A stretch of 64,000 nt of DNA from Tenebrio molitor (taxonomy: Eukaryota > Arthropoda > Insecta > Coleoptera > Tenebrionidae): the NCBI RefSeq assembly GCF_963966145.1, contig NC_091046.1, positions 20,770,001-20,834,000 of the forward strand, read 5' to 3'. The notes beneath the pieces are model-generated. The model did no database searches. It was given only the letters and a program-made list of their open reading frames with translations, and was not told the DNA's origin. The stretch's first letter is position 1. Each line of letters begins with the position of its first letter. Shown piece after piece: positions 56,371 through 64,000 of this stretch. Position numbers and translations under genes: made by a program.

Positions 56371-57470
56371 GACAACAGTTTCACCAAAACCATACATTGC
56401 TTAGTAATGCCAGAAATTACGAGTAACCTGCCGCCACAAACATTGGATCTTTCAAACATAATCATCCCGGAAAACATAAAATTAGCGGACCCCGGGTGGT
56501 ACATCACGTCACCAATTGATTTGCTACTCGGATCAGCCCTTTTTTACGATTTGTTGAAAGACGGGAAAATCAAATTAAACAACAATCAAACATTTGTTCA
56601 GAATAGTTGTCTAGGGTGGCTAATAGGCGGTCCATTTATCATAAACTTGTCTTGTCAAAATTTTATTGCTTGTCACGCCACTTCGGATTTAGAACGACAG
56701 GTAGCTCAATTTTGGCAGATCGAGGAATTCCCAGACAATAAACAACTCGAATCTCAAGACATCTGCGAAACACTTTTCCGCGAAACGCACGAAAGAACCC
56801 CGGAAGGTCGGTTCGTCGTCAAATTACCTTTCAAAAATAATCCGCCAAGCGTCGGTCCAACAAGGCCCATGGCAATAAAACAATTTAAGCGGCTAGAAAC
56901 AAGATTCGCCGCCAACGAACAATTGCACTTAGAATATGACAACTTCATAAAAGAATATTTACAACTTAAGCACATGGAAATAGTCGGCAGTGACGAACTC
57001 TTTACATTGGCCGCCTACTACCTGCCTCACCACCCCATCATAAAACAATCGAGTCTCACCACCAAAACTAGGGTTGTATTCAATGCAAGTTTTAAAGCAG
57101 GTGGAGACGAACTTTCACTAAACGACAATCTTTTCACAGGCCCAAATTTGCAAAACGATATATTTTCGCTACTACTAAAATGCAGGGTTCATAAAATCCT
57201 TTTGTCGGCAGATATTACCAAGATGTTCAGGCAAATTTTAGTGCACAGGACCGAGACTACCTGCGTATTGTTTATCGAGATAACCCGAATACTTCCATCA
57301 AAACTTATAGATTGAAAACGGTTACCTACGGTCTAAACTGTGCGCCTTTTCTCGCGATGCGATGTTTGCACGAACTAGCCCACCAATTCGCAAACAGCAA
57401 ACCTCGCGCTTGTGACGCAATAACAAACTATCTTACGCGACGATTTAATCAACATTTTAGCTCAAGGGGG
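56371..57470 (+). pseudogene. BEL/Pao reverse transcriptase, partial
   Basis: HCLVMPEITSNLPP and PIDLLLGSALFYDLL are the usual spacer. NPPSVGPTRPMAIKQFKRLE, YYLPHHPIIKQ, TRVVFNASFKA and ILLSADITKMFRQI are the front half of the polymerase. A frame change occurs near 57285. YGLNCAPFLAMRCLHELA is readable after it. The catalytic YVDD box that should follow is deleted. Confidence 0.85.
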
Positions 57471-58464
57471 GTTTGAACTTTGTAAATGGGCCTCGAACTG
57501 TGTTGCAGTACTACCAAAACCAAACCGCGGAGGTAACGCGACAACTGTCAGGTTAGATGCGAATGCGGAAACAACAACATTGGGTCTTACATGGAACTGT
57601 AGCAAAGATGTTTTCAAAACCGTGAAAGCTTACGTGGCACTATTCGTTTGTTTGGCAACGAAAGCAATCCATCTCGAATTGGTCGGCGATCACACCGCCA
57701 AATCATTCAAAAATTGTCTAAAACGTATGATGGCCCGGAGAGGAATAGTCGCCAACTTGTACTCAGATAATGGTACCAATTTTGTAGGAATTGACAGGGA
57801 ACTAAAGGAAACGTACTTTCTACTACAACAGGATAAAGTTGATTCGATTAAATGTTTCTTGGCTGACAGGAGTATCAATTGGCACTTTATCCCCCCACAT
57901 TCGCCTCATATGGGAGGAATCTGGGAGGCTGGGGTCAAATCCTGTAAACATCATTTTAAACGCATCGTAGAAAACGCTTTATTACGATACGAGGAGCTGT
58001 ACACACTGTTAACGCTCATCGAATCCTGTTTGAATTCCCGACCAATTACCCCTATGAGTAACGACCCACATGACCTGGAGGCACTCACACCCGGTCATTT
58101 CCTGATCGGGGCCCCCCTGACGGCGCCACTGGAGCCTAACTTAGAAGAAACCCAATCCAACCGCTTGTCAAGATGGGAACTCGTGGAGCGATTACGACAA
58201 CAGTGGTGGAGCCGATGGTGCCACGAATACTTGCACCAGCTCCAATCAAGAGCCAAGTGGAGGTCCAAGTCGTCGGACATCAGACCTGGCAAAATGGTCG
58301 TCATAAAGGAAGAAAATGTGCCGCCCCTACTGTGGAGGCTGGGACGCATCCACGACCTACACCCAGGAGGCGACGGTGCAGTTCGGGTCGTCACCATCAA
58401 GACTGCCAGGGGCATCATTAAACGGGCGGTGCACAAGGTGTGCCCCTTACCTATTGTCCACTAA
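57471..58464 (+). pseudogene. BEL/Pao integrase with C-terminal domain
   Basis: A remnant of the post-RT region (GGFELCKWASNCVAVLPKP, LGLTWNCSKD) is fused directly to the integrase core, so the RNase H and zinc region and the first integrase Asp are absent. The core has AYVALFVCLATKAIHLELVG, LYSDNGTNFVG and HMGGIWEAGVKSCKHHF. The C-terminal domain has LTPGHFLIGAPL, RWELVERLRQQWW and GRIHDLHPGGDGAVRVVTIK. Open to TAA at 58462. Confidence 0.85.
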
Positions 58465-58485
58465 CTCATTTTCAGGGGCGGAGGA

Positions 58486-58695
58486 TGTTGGAACTTCGTC
58501 CAACCACTTTTGCAACACCCCCTCTGTCGAAGGGGTGGGGACATCAACCCTGAACAACAGAACGACTCGAGATCGACTCAAGACTCCAGACAAGACACGT
58601 CTGAATACAAACACTTTCTTGTTTTATATTATTCAATAAATTGTTAGTTACCCAATACACGACTATCAATTTTGGTCCTTCGACACAAGTGAACA
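58486..58695 (+). repeat. BEL 3' LTR
   Basis: TGTTGGAACTTCG to AAGTGAACA, 210 bp, preceded by a purine-rich tract (GGGGCGGAGGA). Confidence 0.85.
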
Positions 58696-58700
58696 ACAAT

Positions 58701-59169
58701 TGTAATAATATTTTAGTAATTAAATAATTATCAATATTTTTTAGGAAATATCAATGTTGCAAGATACAGAAATGAAATTTTGACTCCATTTTTAACTCAG
58801 CTACATGATGATGAGTTAGTTTATGGCTACTTTCAGCAGGATGGTGCTACAGCTCATACCACAAGGGCTACAATAGATTTTTTGACCGAAATTTACGACA
58901 ACAGAATTATAAGTCGTAATACACCAAACAACTGGTCGCCTAGATCATGTGATCTCACTCCTTGTGATTTCTTCTTGTGGCCACACATCAAAAATTCAAT
59001 TTACACAACACCCATAAATGATTTGGCAGAACTACGAAATAGGATAACACAGAAAATTAATGAAATTAATAATAATCCTATTGTTTTAGAAAATGTAACT
59101 AATGCAATTAGACGAAGGACTAGGTTGTGTTTACAAGAACAGGGTGCACATTTTCAACACTTACTCTAA
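58701..59169 (+). pseudogene. mariner DD41D-type transposase, 3' part
   Basis: Continues the gene begun at 53336. RYRNEILTPFLTQLHDDELV, YFQQDGATAHTTRATIDFL with the second Asp, and SPRSCDLTPCDFFLWPHIKN with the third. I count 41 residues between the last two Asp, the DD41D spacing. It ends CLQEQGAHFQHLL and TAA at 59167. A GTAATA..TTTTTTAG stretch at 58703-58744 could be a small intron. Confidence 0.85.
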
Positions 59170-59744
59170 ATTATGTATAAAATTGTTATCTCTTATTGTG
59201 TGAGGTTATGTGCAATACTTAATTTACAATTCTTATTAGTGTTCACAGCAATGTTAATGTTATGTTTTTTTTATGGTTTAAAGTAATAAATGAATTGATA
59301 CGACTAACTATTTGTCAATTTGCTTAAGGTGGGTACTTTCAGACTGTCTGTTTAGTTCCATGTTCAGTTTCAGTTTTCATTCAATATAAATACTGAAACC
59401 GAATGGAGAATATGAACTAACCGTGTAACATCCCATTTACTTGTTCTCTTTATGTTAACAGTTACTTGACTTTGGTGCTTTTGAAATTTTGCGATCTTAT
59501 TCGACTTTCCATTCGAATTTGGGGTATTTTTCTCCAGAAGATTAACTAAAATTTGCAGCAATGTCTCACAAAAATTTCGAAAGCTGAAACATCATCTTCC
59601 GTATATTGGCGAAAAGCCATTAGTTAGCAAATAATTTGTGATTGGAATAATGTTTGGATTATTTATTAATGTGAATTTCAATAATCTGAGATGAATGCAC
59701 TACAAAAATTAAAAATATTTTTTTGGCTCTGTAATAGTGTTTTG
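59170..59744. other. 3' flank of mariner gene
   Basis: No motif recognised. The terminal repeat is not identified. Confidence 0.35.
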
Positions 59745-59835
59745 TAAATAGTGACATGCAGCTAACCAACATAATGCGAATTTAGCAATGCTCAATCCAT
59801 CGTGAACGGTATTTACCTGCATGTCACTGTTTGCT
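59745..59835. repeat. Short fold-back repeat
   Basis: AAATAGTGACATGCAG and CTGCATGTCACTGTTT are mutually inverted about 60 bp apart. Confidence 0.6.
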
Positions 59836-59879
59836 AAATTATTTGACCTTGAAATGTTCAATTCAACGTGAATAACGTA

Positions 59880-60638
59880 TACAGTGCGTTTTCTTAAGAC
59901 TGGCCAGAGGGTTTTACATGCTAATTTTTCAACCTCCTGTATTTGTAATACCTAAATGGTTGTAATAGACAATTTACAAATAAAATGTTATTTGCAAAAA
60001 ATAGTGTGAACATTAATATTTTACATTTTATAACGATAGATTCATTATTTATGTTATAACAAGTTTCTTTACTTTAATAAAAATTAAATGAAATGTTCAA
60101 AATGGCCTCCAGAGGCAGTTAAGTAATCACATAAGCAATTACCGGGTGATCAAGAAGGACTGTTTAAGTTGGCAGTACAATTAAGAAAATTTTTTAATTC
60201 GGTTATTTATAACACTACAACCGGATATGTTTTGTTGGTTTATTTGACAAATATCTGATGTAGGTATAGCATTAACAACGACAAGCCATCAACAACCGAA
60301 AGTTACTCCTGTTATACGATTTAAAATACAATTCAGTGTTACCAACTTAAACAGTCCTATTTGATCACCCCGTACATATCAAAATTACAAATGTCAGGTG
60401 AAACTTTAGCCTACTGAAAATTTAAAATTAGAGCAAACGGAATTCAAAAAATGTCTTTTTGCTATAACTTATTCCTTGATTCTGGTTATTAAATTGAAAT
60501 TGTTTCAATACATTATCATATCCCACAACTTTACTACAAAACTGGGTTGAATATTTTCATGAGGACAAAAGTTAACAGGGGGTTGAAAAATGTAGCTTGT
60601 AAAACCCTATGGCCAGTCTTAAAAAAAACTCACTGTAT
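59880..60638. mobile_element. TA-flanked mariner-like MITE hosting MITE F
   Basis: Ends TA-CAGTGCGTTTTCTTAAGA and inverse. They resemble the ends of 48409-51790 (CAGTG, then GGCCA-GGG-TTTACA). No transposase frame. Confidence 0.8.
60140..60374 (+). mobile_element. TA-flanked MITE, family F, copy 2
   Basis: Nearly identical to 51405-51639, same ends and TA flanks, nested in 59880-60638. Confidence 0.9.
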
Positions 60639-60660
60639 AACAATTCATCACTTTACATAA

Positions 60661-61126
60661 TTAATCACGACGGCCACCGAATATGCCCATCATCAGTACA
60701 ACTTTCTGAAGGATCCACTCTTGGTCCGCCGCTTCCAGTAAAAACTTGCAAACATCGTTTCTTGAAGAAGTTGTAGCTTTTTTCGGCTGATAGTTTCTAC
60801 ATTTTGTTTTCAAAAAGGAGGTGAGACTGTTGAACCTGTACAATTTATTATATTAAAACAACTAATAGCTTATTAAAAAAACCTCTTACCTGGATGCCTG
60901 GAGATATAAACGTTTTGAAATACAAACAGTGTACTCTTCAACATTGAATAACCGCGCTGATGCTGCTTTCGTCTTTTCCCTTGATCTCGGTCTGCCATTG
61001 TGTAAATATTTCCAATTCTTTCTGGTATCGTAATTTTGATTTCGTAGGCACCATTTGGTACTTCGCGGCACTTGTCTCTTCCAGGAGGTCATCAGGAACA
61101 CAGAATTCTTCGTCACCCATTTCCAC
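60661..61126 (-). pseudogene. Crypton-like recombinase, two exons
   Basis: ATG at 61126 opens MEMGDEEFCVPDDLLEETSA, then VPTKSKLRYQKELEIFTQWQ, the core-binding domain. After a frame slip the exon ends at 60890 with donor GTAAGAGG. The acceptor TTGTACAG leads to an exon at 60835 reading FNSLTSFLKTKCRNYQPKKA, then NDVCKFLLEAADQEWILQKV and LMMGIFGGRR. This matches Crypton/KIAA1958-type tyrosine recombinases up to the start of the catalytic domain. It stops at 60661 where the first catalytic Arg would lie. Confidence 0.7.
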
Positions 61127-61321
61127 AACGTGGTGTGCACAATCACTTTAGTGACTTTGCAAAACTTTGTTTATTTTGTATTTTATTTTTTTCCATAGCA
61201 ACAGATCTCTCCGAAAATGTGATTTATTTGTTTTATTTTAATTTTATTTAAAATTTTGAATATAAAGTTACAGACTCATTTTCTAAGGAGTTTGTCTGGT
61301 ATCGAACAAAATCAAATACAG
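61127..61321. other. unassigned DNA
   Basis: Nothing recognised. Confidence 0.35.
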
Positions 61322-61436
61322 CACTCGAGAGTAAGGCCGCTTTTGTTCACTTGAATTGCATCGACCACTCCGCTGCGCGTCGTGGCCGAACATTCAATTC
61401 GCGTGAACAAAAGCTTTACCTTCCTCTCTCGTAGTG
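61322..61436. repeat. Palindrome with CpG-rich centre
   Basis: Arms of about 50 bp (CTCGAGAGTAAGGCCGCTTT, TTGTTCACTTGAATTG and complements) surround CCACTCCGCTGCGCGTCGTG. Confidence 0.75.
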
Positions 61437-61664
61437 TAAATAACTATTCTAACCTAATTTAATTTCGTTAAATGTCAGACCAGACGATTCTTGTGTCATT
61501 TTCTACGCTGTAAAAATGTTGCAAACAATTGAATTTCCATAGGTTGCTCTAAATATAAATTTATTTGAAGGCACATTAGCATAATGAACATTTTAAGTGA
61601 CATTATAAACATCGAAAATGATACAGAGATAATTTTTGTTCATGCATTAAATATTAAATAATCT

Positions 61665-61901
61665 TGTAACACCTCGCCAAGCACACCACCTTGGTCATCG
61701 CGCTTGAGGCCGAGACGAGGCAGTCGGCACGAAAACAAAGACGTGTAAAGTCACAGTCCGAGCACAGTATTCCGAATTATTAGTGTATTTTTCCACAATA
61801 AAGCCCATGTTAAATTTCGGTCAGTGTTTAAAGTGAATTTTCGCCGCTGATCCGCGGAACAAACCCCTCCCGACCTTAGGGGAAGAAAACATCCCCTCAC
61901 A
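61665..61901 (+). repeat. gypsy-type 5' LTR
   Basis: TGTAACACCTCGCC to CCCCTCACA. Followed at 61904 by TGACGCCCAACGTTG, a primer-site-like sequence. An AATAAAG signal is present at 61798. The right LTR lies outside the window. Confidence 0.7.
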
Positions 61902-61952
61902 AATTGACGCCCAACGTTGTGCCCAGTTTCAAGTGAAAATTCCAAATTCACC

Positions 61953-62963
61953 ATGCCGAACGGAGGACACGGATTGGATTCCGCAAGGAGTGCAGAAGAA
62001 ACGGCCCCTGCAGTAAGCAACATTACCTTGACCAACGCCCAGTTCCGAGAATTACTCGAAGCAGTCACGACATCAGCAACTGCAGCTGCGACTCACCAGA
62101 ATTCCGAGAACCACAACGAAACGTTCCAAGGTAGCTCCACACATCAGGTAGGCTCGTTCACAAATTGCAGCCATCGCTTTGACGGAAGCCCCTCCGCCGA
62201 CGTAGAAGCTTTTATCAACTGCATTCTAGTGTTTAAAGATTGCGCAAACGTTTCCGACGCGAACGCATTAAAAGGTTTCGCGATACTACTAACCGATTTG
62301 GCCGCCACGTGGTGGAACGGAATCAAACATAGTATAGAAACTTTCGATGACGCCGTTAACCGTTTACGTAATGCTTTCGGAAGAAAGAAACCAGCACACC
62401 AGATTTTCCGTGAAATTTTCGCGACGGAACAGAATGCCAAGAAAACAGACATATTCATTTGCGAGACTCGGTCCCTTTTCGCACAACTGCCGTACCGAAT
62501 TTCCGATGAAATGCAAATTGACATGATCTTTGGATTATTGTCGCTCAAAATTCGAAAGCGACTCGCGCGCAACTCGATCCGCACATTCGATGAATTGCTC
62601 CAAAAAGCAAGAGAAGCCGAAGAAACCTTCGAAGAAGAAGAACGAGAAAGACTTGAAGTGAAGACAAGCCACACACCGCAAACGGATGATAAACAAAAAC
62701 GTCCCGAGAGACCACGATGCTTATATTGCAAAAAGTTTGGACATGAAAAGAAAGAATGCCGAAAATGGAAACGAGACTCTGACGTGCAAAATTCCCAGAA
62801 AGTCTCCGATGACCAGAAAGTGAAGGCCGAAGCGTCTGACGACAAGCCTACAATTTCATGTTACGGATGTGGTGCACCAGGTGTCATAAAAAGCAATTAT
62901 GCAAACTGCAGAGCGAAATCCCAGCACAATCACTCGATATCTTTTCTGTTGAACCAGAGTTGA
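61953..62963 (+). CDS. gypsy-type Gag
   Basis: ATG at 61953 in good context (CACCATGCCG). About 336 residues. The capsid-like region has VEAFINCILVFKD, LLTDLAATWWNGI, FRNAFGRKKPAHQIFREIF and LFAQLPYRISDEMQIDMIFG. A charged linker leads to zinc knuckle CLYCKKFGHEKKEC and a second Cys motif, CYGCGAPGVIKSNYANC, in which no His is present. Ends at TGA 62961-62963 and overlaps pol in the -1 frame. Confidence 0.9.
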   Translation: MPNGGHGLDSARSAEETAPAVSNITLTNAQFRELLEAVTTSATAAATHQNSENHNETFQGSSTHQVGSFTNCSHRFDGSPSADVEAFINCILVFKDCANVSDANALKGFAILLTDLAATWWNGIKHSIETFDDAVNRLRNAFGRKKPAHQIFREIFATEQNAKKTDIFICETRSLFAQLPYRISDEMQIDMIFGLLSLKIRKRLARNSIRTFDELLQKAREAEETFEEEERERLEVKTSHTPQTDDKQKRPERPRCLYCKKFGHEKKECRKWKRDSDVQNSQKVSDDQKVKAEASDDKPTISCYGCGAPGVIKSNYANCRAKSQHNHSISFLLNQS

Positions 62964-64000
62964 ATATGCGTCCAGTGCGACCCAGAGAAAGACCATTGCT
63001 CTTAGTCAACATATGCAACTTTGACGGGTATGCCTACGTAGATACATGTGCGAAACAAAGTGTCGCAGGATACCGTCTGTACCAGAAAATGAAATCGATC
63101 AAACAAGAATTTTTGTCAACGACAATGAAGGTCACATTAGCTGATGGTGTTGCAAAGTCAAAAGAAGTACTCTACACCACGATAACGGTCAAGGTCGAAA
63201 GTCGTCACATACCGATCACCTTCATCGTGTTTCCCGATGCCAAGGACAACGACACATTATTAGGCGTCGACTTCGTCGAAGATGCAAAAATCATCATCGA
63301 TGTACCGAACAAAAAATGGCAATTTTCCGACGATCTTGAAAAGGCTTACGATCTGAAATTCGAGAACTCGTTCAAGGAAAAGATAGAAAGAAATCTCAAA
63401 GTTTTCTCTGTCGAACCTCTCCGAAATAACGAAGGCACCACACTGAGTCAAGAAGAGAAGGGAACTCTCAACCGACTGTTAAGCGAATACGACGAAATTT
63501 TCGGACCAAGTCAAGTTCCAACGCCTTTCGCTGAACACAAAATTGATACTGGACGAAGTGCACCCATTGCCATGCCTGCATATCAAATGACAAAGCAAAG
63601 GAAAGAGATTCTGAAAAATGAAATAGAGAAAATGTTGAAAGATGACGTAATCGAACCGTGCGAATCACCATGGGCATCACCTGTAGTGTTAGTTCCCAAA
63701 AACGACAACAGCTGGAGAGTGTGTATCGATTACAGGAAACTAAACTCAGTGACCAAAGCTGACAAGTACCCACTACCGCGAATCGAAGAGTTACTGCATC
63801 TGGCCAAACAAACGCTGTACATGACCACGATCGACTTGAAGTCAGGTTATTGGCAGATTTCAGTGCGCGAATCCGATCGCGATAAAACGTGCTTCACCTC
63901 ACCGTTTGGAACATTCCGATTCAAACGAATGCCATTTGGACTGAAGAACTCTGGTGCGACGTTCCAAAGACTCATCGATCGCTTCCGGAACGGACTGAAT
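62885..64000 (+). CDS. gypsy-type Pol (protease and reverse transcriptase), partial
   Basis: In the -1 frame relative to gag the reading is open from about 62885 to the last base of the window. The first ATG is at 62966. The aspartic protease motif reads YVDTCAKQSVAG, with Cys in place of the usual Gly after Asp-Thr, followed by the LLGVDFVEDAKIIID flap and hinge region. The polymerase begins EHKIDTGRSAPIAMPAYQM, VIEPCESPWASPVVLVPKN, WRVCIDYRKLNSVT, TIDLKSGYWQI and FKRMPFGLKNSGATFQ. The catalytic YIDD box lies beyond the window. The only visible oddity is the protease substitution. Confidence 0.9.

Larger units (their letters stand above)
54006..58695 (+). mobile_element. BEL/Pao LTR retrotransposon, internally deleted, in mariner gene
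   Basis: Complete from 5' LTR to 3' LTR (4.69 kb), flanked by the 5 bp duplication ACAAT (54001-54005, 58696-58700). The order gag, protease, reverse transcriptase, integrase is BEL/Pao type, but a block from the polymerase catalytic box to the start of integrase is missing. A palindromic insertion breaks the protease-RT region. Confidence 0.9.
61665..64000 (+). mobile_element. gypsy-type retrotransposon, left part
   Basis: LTR, leader, gag and the start of pol, all collinear and uninterrupted. This is the youngest-looking LTR element here. It continues past the window. Confidence 0.85.

Noticed and set aside
62144..62845. 233-codon minus-strand frame
   Set aside because: Antisense of the gypsy gag. 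A codon-bias shadow.
1..64000. CRISPR array or bacterial operon
   Set aside because: No regularly spaced short direct repeats with unique spacers, and all gene structure is eukaryotic.

Overview
The window looks like AT-rich nuclear DNA of an insect, plausibly a beetle. The reasons are one unmistakable host gene exon (netrin, minus strand, 24828-26031), eukaryotic splice sites, and a dense layer of Tc1/mariner-, Harbinger-, Crypton-, P-like, Helitron-, copia-, BEL/Pao- and gypsy-type mobile elements. No bacterial or viral genome organisation is visible. The species assignment is inference only.

Layout. 1-24 kb: no host exon recognised. This is a mosaic of short inverted-repeat elements, most flanked by TA or TTA/TAA, one tRNA-derived SINE, a Harbinger transposase gene broken by nested insertions, Crypton-like recombinase fragments and a Helitron helicase fragment. 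Because the netrin exon ends in a splice donor pointing into this region and no later netrin exon is seen, much of it may be netrin intron (inference). 24.8-26.3 kb: netrin first coding exon and a GC-rich candidate 5' leader exon. 26.3-34 kb: non-coding DNA with more inverted-repeat elements and a GC-rich block with a TATA box at 29.5-30.5 kb. 34.4-40.0 kb: a decayed copia element with two insertions inside it. 41.4-52.7 kb: nested DNA transposons, including two copies of a family with terminal repeats of about 50 bp. The larger copy contains a mariner-like element that contains an uninterrupted reverse-transcriptase reading frame of about 770 codons. 53.3-59.2 kb: a mariner transposase gene split by a complete but internally deleted BEL/Pao element. 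59.8-61.5 kb: another inverted-repeat element and a two-exon Crypton-like fragment. 61.7-64 kb: the 5' LTR, gag and first part of pol of a well-preserved gypsy-type element that runs off the window.

Four points stand out. (1) The open reverse-transcriptase/zinc-cluster/nuclease-like frame at 49021-51366 sits amid wreckage. (2) At least ten long imperfect palindromes differ in arm sequence but share a build: 35-90 bp arms around a short CpG-rich centre. One lies inside a BEL reading frame and another in the end of a transposon, so they behave like insertions. (3) Several nestings can be ordered because empty sites are present elsewhere in the window. (4) Crypton-like recombinase fragments recur, three of them inside one family of short elements.
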